Shown: in pieces, positions 21,867 through 32,768 of the stretch | Layout: the number at the start of each line of letters is the position of its first letter | Position numbering within the stretch: position 1 is the first letter of the stretch | Source of the DNA: Ophiobolus disseminans | Lineage: Eukaryota > Ascomycota > Dothideomycetes > Pleosporales > Phaeosphaeriaceae | Assembly (NCBI GenBank): GCA_010093685.1 | Contig: MU006221.1 | Coordinates: forward strand, 1,147,491 to 1,211,490 | DNA length: 64,000 nt | Reading direction: 5' to 3' | Notes under the pieces: model-generated | What the model saw: only the letters and a program-made list of their open reading frames with translations | Told to the model about the DNA's origin: nothing | Database searches by the model: none | Translations under genes and position numbers: made by a program

Positions 21867-22390
21867 AGAGGGGGTGGGGCTTTGGGGAATATGTTTAGGT
21901 GGATGGACGGCGTTGAGGGCACTGGACACGGCGGCAATATCTTCACGAGAGAATGGCCGGCTTGGGATAATAGCTTCCATGGGAAGATACCTGTGAAAGT
22001 ATATGGATGCATGCTGCGACCGACGTCGTGGACCAGCAGGATACCATCACATGGTAAGAGTTCCTCGCTCTCTGGTGGATGCAGCAGCAAGAATGACGTC
22101 ACGTGCTGCATCACTGCATTTAGTTCGTGGACTTCGTATCTGGCGTTTGATCAAGTAAAGAGGTATTCACGGCAAACTCGGCGTTGTTCCTACCCATGTC
22201 CGGAGTAAATGGCACTTTCCGAATCGAGCGAGAAGTTGTACAAGAGGGCGTAGTGAGAAAGTATATTAGTGTAGAAGCGCCATATTCCACCCAAATCATT
22301 CCTCCAACACTGCCATCAAGAAACTTTGTTCTACAAATCTCAACTTCAACTTATCGAATCAGTCCGAATCAAACCTAAACTTCTTGTACG
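21867..22390. other. Intergenic, promoter of the HD-domain gene
   Basis: 524 bp without a coding frame. It carries the CRE/E-box composite at 22094-22105, listed separately. Confidence 0.35.
22094..22105. promoter_or_regulatory. Overlapping CRE (TGACGTCA) and E-box (CACGTG)
   Basis: The 12 bases TGACGTCACGTG contain a perfect ATF/CREB palindrome overlapping a perfect bHLH E-box, about 290 bp upstream of the HD-domain gene. Both are known fungal bZIP/bHLH targets. Use in vivo is inference. Confidence 0.35.
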
Positions 22391-23065
22391 ATGTGTCCAC
22401 CCTCCCGACTCAACACCCTCACAAGCACCAACCCATCAAAACATACAGACAAGACACCCCAAACACCCCTCTCCCAAGCTGCCCTCACCCACGCCCGCGA
22501 CCTCCTCGCCCCCGCCATCCTAGACCACAGCTTCAGAGTCTACCTCTACGCCTCCGCCCTAGCTCAACACGAGCAATCCATCTACACCACCAACCCCCTC
22601 AAGCACGATCTTCTCTTCACCGCCTGCCTCTTCCACGACATCGGCACCACAGACACATACGACGGCCCCCTGCGCTTCGAAATCCACGGCGCCGACGCAG
22701 CCGTAACATTCCTCACACAGCACGCCGACATTTCCGCCACCGACAAGCACTCCGTCTGGACGGCCATTGCATGCCACACGAGTCCGCAGATCGCCGAGCA
22801 CATCGGTGAACTTTCGCGCTTAGTGAGACTCGCAGTGCTTACGGATTTTGGGCGCGGCAGCGAGGCTTGGGATGTGTTGGAGCCGCTGAGAAGCGGATTT
22901 GAGGACGTGTTTGAGAGGAGGGGGGTGGAGAAGGCATTGGGGGATAGGGTGGTGGAGCAGGCGAAGAGGAGCCCCGGGAAGGCACCAAATGTGTCGTGGG
23001 CAGGGGGGATGGTTAAGGCGAGTTTGGAGGAGCCGGGATGGGAGGGGGTTAATAGGGCGTTTTGA
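22391..23065 (+). CDS. HD-domain hydrolase, cyanamide hydratase-like (DDI2 type)
   Basis: A single-exon protein of 224 aa. Fungal cyanamide hydratases and yeast DDI2/DDI3 are HD proteins that hydrate cyanamide to urea. The metal-binding pattern is visible: His in 'ILDHSFRVYLYA', the HD pair in 'ACLFHDIGTTD', further His in 'FEIHGADAA' and 'AIACHTSPQ', and a late Asp in 'VLTDFGRG'. Spacing and the 'H-S-x-R' start fit this subfamily better than nucleotide phosphohydrolases. The C-terminus ends in a helical segment without a targeting signal, so the protein is probably cytosolic. The substrate is not proven by sequence; a general HD-domain amidohydrolase is the fallback. Confidence 0.82.
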   Translation: MCPPSRLNTLTSTNPSKHTDKTPQTPLSQAALTHARDLLAPAILDHSFRVYLYASALAQHEQSIYTTNPLKHDLLFTACLFHDIGTTDTYDGPLRFEIHGADAAVTFLTQHADISATDKHSVWTAIACHTSPQIAEHIGELSRLVRLAVLTDFGRGSEAWDVLEPLRSGFEDVFERRGVEKALGDRVVEQAKRSPGKAPNVSWAGGMVKASLEEPGWEGVNRAF

Positions 23066-23406
23066 GGGTGGGGTCACGGGAAGTTGGTGGTGTTGTTAGT
23101 GGGCGTGGCACTTTTCTGAATTACCTATCACAATTCTTGATTGCAATGATACAGCGTTATACCTACTAATCTTCCAATAGTCTTGTGGCCTTTGATTTTT
23201 TGGGTATAGACAGGGTTTAGCATCAGGTCATGAATGGATGTAGAACCCGATGCCATTGGTCGAGCGAGCCCCGCTGTTGAAGAACGTCCTTTGCCACTGC
23301 CACGTCCGAACGAGTGTCAGCACATAAACTTATACTGCAACTTCAAGAAACAAGACAAGTGTTTGAGTACCTAAAACACCATCATTGATACATACCCGAA
23401 GTCAGC
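23066..23406. other. Intergenic
   Basis: 341 bp between two same-strand genes. No gene or motif seen. Confidence 0.35.
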
Positions 23407-25134
23407 ATGGGCTCAGATCCCGTATCCTACCGCTACAACCTCGGCACCTTCCACCGCAAGGTCACGACATCAAGTGGACCAGCCCAAACATGGTTTGATC
23501 GCGGATTGATCTGGTGCTATGCATTCCACCATGAAGAGTCCGCACGATGTTTTGAGAAGGCTATCGAAGCAGATGAGAAGTGTGCGATGGCATATTGGGG
23601 TGTAAGCACACGACCCATCTCACAATGACGAATGAGTGGGGATTGACGTACACAGCTTGCATTTGCGCTTGGACCCAACTATAACAAACCATGGGATCTT
23701 TTTGATGAGGAAGAGCTAAAAGCCACGATTGAGAAGATCAATATGGCAAACGACATGGCGAGGGATAACGCCGACAAAGCGACCGAAATCGAAAGAGCCC
23801 TAATTGATGCTGTTCAGCTTCGTGTGCCGGATGGACTTGACGAGAAGTCATTCAAGACGTGCAACGAGGCGTATGCGCTAGCTATGCAATCAGTATACGA
23901 GATGTTCCCAGATGATTTGGATGTTGTGTCACTGTACGCAGATTCAATCATGAATCTGTCGGCATGGGATCTGTGGGACTTGAAGACCGGTCTGCCTACT
24001 CCTGGTTCTCGATCACTGGAAGCAAAGGAGATTTTGGAGAAGGCTCTCAAGCACGAGGATGCTCACGAACACCCGGGTGTACCGCATCAGTACATCCATC
24101 TCATGGAAATGTCAAAGACACCAGAAGCTGCACTCGTCGCTGCGGACCGCCTGCGCAGTCTGATTCCAGACGCTGCGCATCTCGTACACATGCCCTCACA
24201 TCTCGACATCCTCGTAGGCGACTACAGACGGGCCATTGCATCAAACGCAGACGCATGTCTAGCAGACGAGAAGTATCTCGCAGAACATGGCGGCGACAAC
24301 TTCTACTCTTTCTACCGCATGCACGACTATCACTCCCTCATCTACGCCGCCATGTTTGCCGGCCAATCCGAAGTAGCCCTCGATGCATGTACCCGCATGG
24401 AGAGGTCCCTCCCAGACTCCCTCCTCCGCATCCAAAGCCCACCCATGGCAGACTGGCTCGAGAACTTCGCTTCCGTCCGCGTACACGTCCTCGTCCGTTT
24501 CGGCCGCTGGAAAGACCTCATTGCGCTCACCCACCCCAACGATAAGGACCTTTACTGCGTCACAGGCGCTATGATGCACTACGGCAAAGGCATCGCATAC
24601 GCCGCGACAGGCGACATCCCCAACGCCGAGCTCCACCGCGCCGCCCTCGAAGAAGCAGTGAACCTTATCCCCTCATCCCGCATCTGCGGCGACTTTCCCA
24701 ACCGTTCCAATGTCGTGCTGCGCGTCGGCATCGCCATGCTCGACGGCGAACTCGAGTACCGCAAGGGTAATTACGCCCTCGCATTCACGCACCTCGAAAC
24801 CGCCATTGCGCGCGACGACGCCCTGACGTACGCGGAACCCTGGCCATGGATGATGCCTACGCGCCATGCATACGCCGCGCTGCTGATGGAGCAGGACCGC
24901 GTGGAAGATGCGGCCGCGGCGTATAAAGCGGATCTGGGCTTCGACGACACGTTGCCGCGGGCCAGGCAACATCCGAATAATATATGGGCGCTGCATGGGT
25001 ATCACGAGTGTCTTGTGAAGCTGGGTAGGAGCGATGAGGCGGGGATTGTGGCCCAGCAGTTGAGGATTGCGGCGGCGGTCGCGGATGTGGAGGTTGGGAG
25101 TAGTTGTTACTGTAGGGGTGCCGGGAAGGTGTGA
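23407..25134 (+). CDS. TPR-repeat protein, unknown function
   Basis: Two exons (23407-23601, 23656-25134) join in phase 0 to 557 aa. The sequence is helical throughout with tetratricopeptide-like repeats. Examples are 'ARCFEKAIEADEKCAMAYWG' near residues 45-65, 'EAKEILEKALKHEDAHEHPG', 'ALAFTHLETAIARDDALTYAE' and 'VEDAAAAYKADLGFDDTLPRA'. A histidine-rich central part reads 'PHQYIHLMEMSKTPEAALVAA' and 'HMPSHLDILVGDYRRAI'. Proteins of this arrangement are widespread in fungi and bacteria and usually annotated only as TPR-domain proteins. No signal peptide, membrane segment or enzyme motif is visible, so a scaffold role is the most that can be said. The ATG at 23407 is the first in frame and has a purine at -3. 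Confidence 0.85.
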
Positions 25135-27259
25135 AAAGGGGCGGGATGGTGTTGTGCGAGATTAGGGATCTGCGATGCTTTGATGTTTTGTTTGAGGACG
25201 ACTTCATCGGTCACGACAAGGATCTTGATTTGTCGTAGTATTACTTAGATGCATTTCGTAAATCTTCACTGAAAGATTGTGATGCAGCTCACGACAGGAG
25301 CTGCCTGTTTCTCACATTGCACTTACATATCGGTGTAGGGGTACAAGGAGCGGATGGGGATAACTTTACTCGAAAGAGGGGAACTGGTCCTGGCTGCAGG
25401 GATTGCAACCATTCTCTTGCTTGTGTCAACACCCTTCCTTTGACAGCACAGCGGCCAGTATCTACTTCACTATTGTTGCATATCGCGAAATGCTTGTCTT
25501 GTAGATCTCTTCTCTTGATCATCAGAACACAGAGCCCCATTGGGACGAAAGTATTCGACACCAAGGAGCACTTACTACCTTCACGAGGGTCCTCCATTCA
25601 TCCGATGCCGTTCAGCACTGTCCAAGGTCTTCAGGGATGCGGTTCATCGTTGCTTTTGGGAGTATGGGTATATGGGAAGTTCCATGTTAACTAATGTATG
25701 CGATCCTGTCCTCTGCCGTCCCGCAACATTGGCTTCGTTCCCGACTGGGCGGGCTAGAAAGTGGAGGTTTTGGGTATTGATGTTGATCTCTGGAGGTCTG
25801 GGGTTCCTGGGTTTGCTCGAATGTGCGCTCGAGGCAAGGATCCTGGACTGGGCTAGCTCTTATCATGACGGGAATAAGGATTTGTGCGTATAGGGTAAGT
25901 GTGGGCACTGACTGCATGTACGCTGATGAAGCAAAAGATTCCGAGTGCAAGGCGCATTGATGGTGTGGATCCCTGACGTCCAGCAAGTGGATCTGTACGC
26001 TGTCAGGGAGAACTCGGCTTCTCAGGTTCAGGGATGGCATTGTTTCGATTGCCATCTGCTCTTCTTGGACGTGATACTTGTGCATCAAAGTATTGCCTTC
26101 CCCCATGTCAAACCTTGAAAACATCTTCCGATGCCAATCCAAAAAGGCCCTTTCCCCTCAAACCTTACAAGCACCTAGTCAGCCCTATAATTGACCGGAG
26201 CATTGCCTTCCATGCTGGAAGGCGGGCGCTGACTCAGTGACATTTCAACCTATTTTTCGTAGTCATCTTTCCGCCACCAGCGCCTTCAACCGTTCAGTTC
26301 GAGTCAGGTCACGATTCTTCCGACCAATCCCGTTGCTTTCGGCAGTTTGCGAGCCTTGGGTGTCGCGTTTCAAAGTTCGGCCGATCAAGCTTTTCCCCAC
26401 ACTGTGGTCGCCGAACGTTCGTAGACCCTTGAAGTTTTTGCACCCATCAGGCCCAATGTGTGTTAGTGCATGCTAGGGCGAATCGCTTAGCGGACATTGC
26501 AACCCAACTTAGCAAGGCCATCGAGATCCAACCCAATGCGCTCGTCCTGACAGGCATCATTGTTTGAGCCTCTGGGTTCAGGGCTTTAGCGGGTCCTTCC
26601 CGTGTCTCTGCCACGCGATGTATCGCCGAGGTAGCCCGGCATGAGGTGGTATGGCGAATGAGGTGATATTCTCACTGCAGGGCCGCGGACATCGTTAGCG
26701 ATGGCGACGGCGATGGCGAGGGAAGTAGAGCGCACCTCGGGACCGAACACAGAAGGCCAGCAGTTTGAACGGGCGCCGGTGGTACCTAGACATGGACGAA
26801 ATCACGGTTGCGTGCGGGAACTACACTATCGCGGAACTCCAAGATCCGGACTGAGGCGTACAGTCTATCAGAATTGGGCTCGCTGCTCAGAGACTCAACA
26901 GCAGGGGCGCATGGATCTCCAGTGTCGACTTTCGCCCTATCCTCTTGTCGAGCTAGGAGTCTGCCGATCGCTTGTCGACCTTGTAGCCCAACATGGCCAC
27001 TCGAGTCGGTGTGGCTTCCTTTCCGGCGTAGCTTCTTGGATTACTTGTCTTGCATTGCCCCTGGGCCTGTGCGTTGGTGTGAACATGTCGAATCAAGACT
27101 CGCTAATCTGAGCCTTGAGATGGGTGGCTTTTCTGCCTGTTGCTCTTTAATACGCAATGTTCCGACTTATTTCGCCGGACTGGCCTACTTTGTACACACG
27201 AATTTTAGACACTAGGGTGAACTGTCGATTAGGATCCGCCGCCGTCAAGAATCGAAACA
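25135..27259. other. 2.1-kb intergenic stretch, nothing recognised
   Basis: One of the longest gene-free segments. Several open frames of 70-150 codons occur on both strands, but they overlap one another, use codons evenly and show no domain. No terminal repeats, long direct repeats or transposase remnants were spotted by eye. Confidence 0.35.
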
Positions 27260-28639
27260 ATGGTACATCCTGATAATAGAGGCCCGGAGCTTCGGGCGGT
27301 ATGTCTTCTGGTGGATTCTGAGGTTCTTGACGATCTATACTGACGCAAACAGGTGTGCTCGGTGTTCGTCTCACTCGCCTTAACGGCTACGGTTTTACGG
27401 GTGTATGTTCGCTCATACATTGTAAAAGCCTTCGGATGGGATGACATCTTCATGGTGCTCGCGATGTTGGCGCACATCATTTTTGCTGCAAGTACTATTC
27501 TACGATCGCTTACAAGACTACACTAACTTGAGTTTCTAGACATGTGCCATTGGCGGTGTACATTGGGGCACAGGAAGACACATGACCGACCTGACTGACG
27601 AAGAGCGATACAAGGCAATGAGGGTACGCGATCTTTCAGAAACAGTCGCTAAGGCACTAACAAACTGCAGTACTGGTGGCTCTGCTACATTGGCTATTGT
27701 TTAGCAATGGTGGCGTCAAAGACATCGATCGGACTCTTCCTCCTCCGCGTGACGGTCAAACCCATCCACAAGTGGATTATCTACTGTGCCATGGGCATAA
27801 CCGTGCTAACGGGCGGCGTCTTCTTCTTCGTCACTCTGTTCCAGTGCACGCCCATCAGTTTCTTCTGGACCCGAGCAACTTCGAATGCTCCAAAAGACGG
27901 CTTTTGCGTGCCCATCGACGTCATCATCGCCCTTACCTTCCTTTACAGTGCTTGTGCAATCATCTCAGATTTCACATTCGCTATCCTACCAATTTTCCTC
28001 GTCTGGGGCCTGAATATGCCAGTTAGGAATAGGGTCATGCTGGTTCCCGTCCTTGGAATGGCTTGCGTGTAAGTCGGAGAATAGTCACACAATTGACATA
28101 CATGTGCTGACAGAATGTGTAGAGCAAGTATCGCTGTGACCGTCCGACTGGGATATGTCATGGACTTCAAAAATCCCGACTTTCTATACGCGACCGTCGA
28201 CGTCGCCATATGGAGTGACATCGAACAAGGCCTCGCCATCACCGCCGGCAGCTGCGCAACCCTCCGCCCTCTATACCGTCAAATCGCCGGACGCCTTGGT
28301 CTCTCCACCGGAGCGGCAGATGCTGGTTCCAGACCAACGGGTGCGCGAACACCACAATGGAGTCCTGCTCTATCCAATCCCCGCAAGCAATACCCCAGCT
28401 TCAAATCGCTGCTGCGCTCCGAGAAGGGCACCGCGATTGACAAAGATGAGGAGTATGGAATGGGCGATTTGCAGCCCGTGCGTCTGCGAGACGATCTTGT
28501 TCGAGAAAAGAGCGAGAAGAGTGATAAGGGGTTTACGACGTGGACGATACAGGCTGGGAAGACGTCGGATGAGGAATGTCGAGCTGGGCAGATTACGAGA
28601 AATACAAGCGTGCACCAGGCCTCGGAGTGGCGGAGATGA
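27260..28639 (+). CDS. Fungal rhodopsin-domain integral membrane protein (seven-TM, PTH11/SAT4-like)
   Basis: Five exons (27260-27298, 27353-27487, 27540-27623, 27671-28068, 28123-28639) join in phase to 390 aa. The second intron (27488-27539) must use a GC donor (GCAAGT) to keep the frame. The protein has about seven hydrophobic helices, for example 'VFVSLALTATVLRVYVRSY', 'DDIFMVLAMLAHIIFA', 'WWLCYIGYCLAMVASK' and 'WIIYCAMGITVLTGGVFFFV'. Family hallmarks include 'FGWDD' after TM1, 'YGTGRH'-like 'HWGTGRHM', 'QCTP' and 'SDIEQGLAITAGSCATLRPL'. The cytosolic C-terminal tail is long and charged. This expanded fungal family (Pfam Fung_rhodopsin) is related to PTH11-type receptors, but most members have no known ligand. 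Confidence 0.9.
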
Positions 28640-28806
28640 GCACGATGGATAATGAAGATGGCGAAATATGCATGTACCTCGTGGGCGGAAATTTGTCACT
28701 CACTGAACGATACCCGGTTATGGAGCAAGGGCGCTTGGTCTCAACATATGAATTAGAAATTATAATAATAGCAGCGAGCCATTAGAGCCGACCAACACTA
28801 GGCGCG

Positions 28807-30264
28807 TCATCGATATGCATTGCTGTGTCTCGCTCGAAGGAACGCTTCCACCTGCTCGTCGGTAGGCTCCTTATACGTCGTTGCTGATATGCTCGGCGCT
28901 CGTTTCCGCTCTTGTGAGTTGATTTCCCTCTGCCTCAGCGCAAGATTGTTGAATACGTGCCCATTCGCCTCGGCCGTTTCTTCGCTGTCCGCAGCTTGGT
29001 CTTGAGCTGCAGATGTCACCGCAACTCCGTTCTGTTCCGATACATCCACACCACTATCCCTTGGTGAGTTCTCTGTCTTCACTCTCTCGTTATTCGGCAA
29101 GAGGTCTCCATGGTAGGGCTTCCTCACGTTCTGGATAGCTTCGCGATTCGCTTTCCACACACCACCTGCTTTGTCGACTATGAAAGATCCAGGATCCAAA
29201 GCGGACAGCTTGTCAAAGATGGGATCTCGTTCCTTTCTCTCGAAGAACACAGTCTGCCACTGCTTCCCCGTTGCTTGTTCCTCTTCCCGCATATGCCGCT
29301 GCCCGTCCTCGAGCCGTGACTTTGCGTTCGCCACTCCTCTCATGTTACCGTTATTTAGCGCACCGACGACCTCCTGCCAGGCATTGCGAGATTCCCAAGG
29401 GTCCTGTTCGGCGAGATCCGCCACCTGCACCTTTACCGATTCGATCTTCTGCGCGTTGAATGACTCAATCTCTTTCCCACTTCTCGCGTCGTTGAATGTA
29501 ATCTTCCCATTCCAGGCGCCGCCTGCTGTGTACAGAATTTGATCCGGCCTGTCTGAATGGTAAAGTTTTGCTTCGAATTTGTGCTTCTGGCCTGACCCAA
29601 AGAAACTCTTGCCCGAGAACTTGATCTTTGAGATGTATCCGTTCGAAGAGATGAGCGAGTAGTCGCCCTCAAGTTCAGGGTACGGTACGCCACCAAATAT
29701 CCCTTTGACTTTGATGTTTGGAACTGGTATTAGGTAGTCTTCTTCCCATTTGTCCAAGTGGAGCATTGCGTAACCCTTCTGCTTGACGATTACATTGCCG
29801 GAAAAGGTAATTTCTTGCTGCGTGAACCCTTGTGCGCGGACACCGTGTTTGTCGTTCCACAGGTAACAAGCTGTTATCGGCGGATGGTGGCTGACTTGCT
29901 CTGCTACCAGTCGTGTTTCTCCAAGCTCTTCATCTTTCCAGTGACCGAGAAACAGCTCCCCCAAGAATGCATTCAGCGGCTTCTTGACACCACTCCCTTC
30001 GGATCGGCCCGCATACTGTTGATTCCGTAACGTGCCAAGGAAGTATTTCAGCACACTCAGCGATCGTCTCTCGGCATCCTCCTCAGCACCTTGCGATACA
30101 AACAAAGATGGATGATCAGCCCAGTACTGCGGTATCTCAACAGTGGAGTTTTCGGACAGCACGAATGGAGGAGCTGTGATGTTGGAGAGATCGCCTGAAA
30201 CGGTTGCCACAGAACCAAGGAAATCTCTCAGCGCCGAGCGATTGTAGGCGATCTCGTTCGCCAT
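28807..30264 (-). CDS. Oxysterol-binding protein homologue (KES1/OSH4 type)
   Basis: Single-exon, 485 aa from the ATG at 30264. OSBP-related proteins exchange sterol and phosphatidylinositol 4-phosphate between ER and Golgi/plasma membranes. The signature 'EQVSHHPPITACY' (about 125-137) is intact. The lid/N-terminal part 'LGSVATVSGDLSNITAPPF' and 'KPLNAFLGELFLGHW' match short OSH4-like members, which lack PH and ankyrin domains. A C-terminal extension of about 90 residues, charged and low in complexity, exceeds the 434 aa of yeast Kes1. An upstream in-frame ATG at 30312 would add 16 residues but has a pyrimidine at -3, so I prefer 30264 (A at -3, G at +4). Confidence 0.93.
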   Translation of the reverse strand: MANEIAYNRSALRDFLGSVATVSGDLSNITAPPFVLSENSTVEIPQYWADHPSLFVSQGAEEDAERRSLSVLKYFLGTLRNQQYAGRSEGSGVKKPLNAFLGELFLGHWKDEELGETRLVAEQVSHHPPITACYLWNDKHGVRAQGFTQQEITFSGNVIVKQKGYAMLHLDKWEEDYLIPVPNIKVKGIFGGVPYPELEGDYSLISSNGYISKIKFSGKSFFGSGQKHKFEAKLYHSDRPDQILYTAGGAWNGKITFNDARSGKEIESFNAQKIESVKVQVADLAEQDPWESRNAWQEVVGALNNGNMRGVANAKSRLEDGQRHMREEEQATGKQWQTVFFERKERDPIFDKLSALDPGSFIVDKAGGVWKANREAIQNVRKPYHGDLLPNNERVKTENSPRDSGVDVSEQNGVAVTSAAQDQAADSEETAEANGHVFNNLALRQREINSQERKRAPSISATTYKEPTDEQVEAFLRARHSNAYR

Positions 30265-31382
30265 GATGCAAATTGAAGCCAAGAGCCTTGGAATTACTAG
30301 AGTGGGCGGCATGGATGGCAGTAGTTATGGATCTAAAAAGTCATGACGTCGTTAGCGCTAGGACCCTGTTACTGCTTATTTTCATGTTTGCGTCGGCTCC
30401 GGAGGCGCAGTGGGATTGAACTCCGGGGCAGTGTAGCCATGGTCGAGATATCTAGTTCGTGCGCGTTCTCAGCTTCTTTGGGGTGGTTGTAACGAGCCCT
30501 GGAGGTGTCCTGAATATCCTCACTTTCTCGTAGGAGCCTAGCCCAAGACCATACTAGCTTGTTTGGATACATCATTTGCACAACTTGACTATCCTTTCTG
30601 ATGAACAACTGGTCTCGCACGACTCTCAAGCGGTGTCTATGAGGCTCATGGACTGGGATAAAAGCGCTGGTCTCAAGCGTTATACCGATGCTGTCCGAAG
30701 AATAATGTGGCTAGTGCCTAGCGCTGAAAAGATACGAGCTTCTTCATCACCTCATCACGATCGAGATGCAAGAAGTGATATGATAAAGGCCGTTTAAAGA
30801 AAGCCATATATTGGAAGAGAGAACCAAAGATTATGAACAGCATCAGTATATGCTACGGTTATCGGACATAAGGTCGTTGGTTTTCCGGTACCTGGATGCC
30901 GGATCGAACTACACAGATACGCAGGAACCACCTGAACATGCATCACATCTCTGTCAACCATCCCAGTAACTACCCCCATCTTCCGCTCAGCTATCAGTAC
31001 CCCTTGCAGCGCCGGCCACGTTTGTGGTGAGCACTCACTTGGTAATCCTTCTAGAAGCGCGCTAGCCGCTTTACAGGGCACCTGCAGGTTATCGCATGCG
31101 GGTCCACTGATAACGACCTCGTTGTTGCTGCGGCGAAGCCATAACTAAGCCATGGGGCGTCTGACTTTGGCATCCTTCGGCGACTTTTACGGTCGGATTG
31201 AGAGGTGATGACGGAAGTGCGCTGACATACTGAGAGGACGGCTTGAGATAAGGAATCGTGGGGAGAGATGGGGATGATAGCGGAGCATTTGCGAATTCAA
31301 TGGACAGAGGTATAAAAGGCGCATATTTCAGTTTGATATAGAGGTAGATCAAGCTCTCTTAGATCTCACAATCTACGGCAAG
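30265..31382. promoter_or_regulatory. Divergent promoter region of OSBP and asparaginase genes
   Basis: 1.1 kb between two head-to-head starts with no coding exon. A strong TATA box (TATAAAAGG, 31311-31319) lies 64 bp before the asparaginase ATG. A GATAAG motif lies near 31246, suggesting GATA-factor (nitrogen) control of the asparaginase; this is inference. Confidence 0.5.
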
Positions 31383-32492
31383 ATGAAGTATTCTACACAG
31401 CTTCTGGGGCTCTTCACTTCGGTTGCCTTGGCAGCACCGATTGATCTTTCAAGATCAGACCTTCACAAGCTATTCATCCGACAAGATGTCCAATCAGCCG
31501 TCAACGCCTCACTACCCAATGTCACCATATTCGCAACAGGTGGAACCATCGCCTCGCAGGGTACTTCCAACACACAAACTACCGGCTACTCCGTTGGCTT
31601 AGGCGTGCAACAACTTGTTAACGCCGTCCCCGAGATCCTAAACATATCCAACATCGCCGGCTACCAAATCTCCAACGTCGACTCAGGAAGCATAAACGAG
31701 ACTATTAGTCTGAAACTAGCCAAAATGATCAACGAAGAGCTCGCAAAATCCACCGTCTCAGGCGTCGTAGTCACACACGGCACAGACACCCTCGAAGAGA
31801 CAGCTTTCTTCCTCTCCAGCACCATAACCTCCTCCAAACCCGTCATCCTCGTCGGCGCCATGCGCCCCGCCACCGCCCTCTCCGCCGACGGGCCCCTCAA
31901 CCTCTTCCAAGCCGTGACGCTCGCCGCCTCGCCCGCCGCCCACAACCGCGGAACAATGGTCGTGCTCAATGACCGCATCGGCTCGGCGTTCTACACCACC
32001 AAGAACAACGCCAACACGCTCGATACATTTTTCAGCACCGAGGCGGGACAGCTGGGCGTGTTTGTTAATCAAGTTCCGTTCTTCTTTTACGCGCCGGCGG
32101 AACCGGTCGGGCGTGTGACGTTTGACGTCGCGAATGTGACGGACCTCGCGCAAGTCGATATTCTGTACTCGCACCAGGATATGGATCCGTACCTGTTCAA
32201 TGTGAGCATCGCGGGCGGCGCAAAGGGCATTGTGTTCGCTGGTGTCGGTGCGGGTGGAATGTCGCGCGTTGCGTCGCTGAATGCTGAGCGTGTGTTCAAT
32301 GCGACTGGCGTTCCTATTGTGGCGAGCCATAGGAGTAGTGATGGGTTTGTGCCGGATGGTGGTGACTATCTGATTGCGAGCGGGTTTTATAATCCACAGA
32401 AAGCGAGGATATTGTTGCAGTTGGGGCTTACGGTGGGGTGGGAGAATGAGGAAATCAGGGAGGCGTTTGCGAAGAGTTATCCGCTGCCGTGA
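31383..32492 (+). CDS. Secreted type II L-asparaginase
   Basis: A single-exon protein of 369 aa with a clear signal peptide ('MKYSTQLLGLFTSVALAAP'). It hydrolyses asparagine to aspartate and ammonia outside the cell or in the wall. Both catalytic triads are visible: the first Thr in 'VTIFATGGTIASQG' (about 48-61) and the second in 'VVVTHGTDTLEETAFF' (about 137-152) with its Lys in 'SSKPVILVGAMRP'. Many N-glycosylation sequons (NAS, NVT, NIS, NET, NVS) support secretion. Length matches yeast ASP3-like enzymes. A TATA box sits 64 bp upstream and a GATAAG site further upstream, suiting strong, nitrogen-regulated expression. Confidence 0.95.
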   Translation: MKYSTQLLGLFTSVALAAPIDLSRSDLHKLFIRQDVQSAVNASLPNVTIFATGGTIASQGTSNTQTTGYSVGLGVQQLVNAVPEILNISNIAGYQISNVDSGSINETISLKLAKMINEELAKSTVSGVVVTHGTDTLEETAFFLSSTITSSKPVILVGAMRPATALSADGPLNLFQAVTLAASPAAHNRGTMVVLNDRIGSAFYTTKNNANTLDTFFSTEAGQLGVFVNQVPFFFYAPAEPVGRVTFDVANVTDLAQVDILYSHQDMDPYLFNVSIAGGAKGIVFAGVGAGGMSRVASLNAERVFNATGVPIVASHRSSDGFVPDGGDYLIASGFYNPQKARILLQLGLTVGWENEEIREAFAKSYPLP

Positions 32493-32768
32493 GAGGGATT
32501 GGTGGGTTATGTGTATATGATTAGCGAATGGAAATATTTGACGTTTAAAGCATCTCCCTACTGTACAAGGATTTGAAGATAGTACTATAAGAGTGATGAG
32601 TTGATGCTATAGTGTTGGTGTTGTCCTAAAGTGTTAGCTGGAAGACAATCTGGCTGACAAACGAAGAATGCGGCGATTCTGTATAGTGCAAGGGCATAGT
32701 AATCCAACAACGTGCCGTGAAATTGTGTATTCAATATGTTCCATCCAAGCTTTTTTTATCTACACGTC

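Noticed and set aside
25135..27259. Possible degenerate transposon in the 2.1-kb gene-poor stretch
   Set aside because: No terminal repeats, target duplications or transposase motifs were seen, and base composition is like the neighbourhood.
30395..30425. Possible tRNA 3' half (GGAGTTCAATCC) on the minus strand
   Set aside because: The B-box consensus GGTTC is not met, and no cloverleaf could be drawn.
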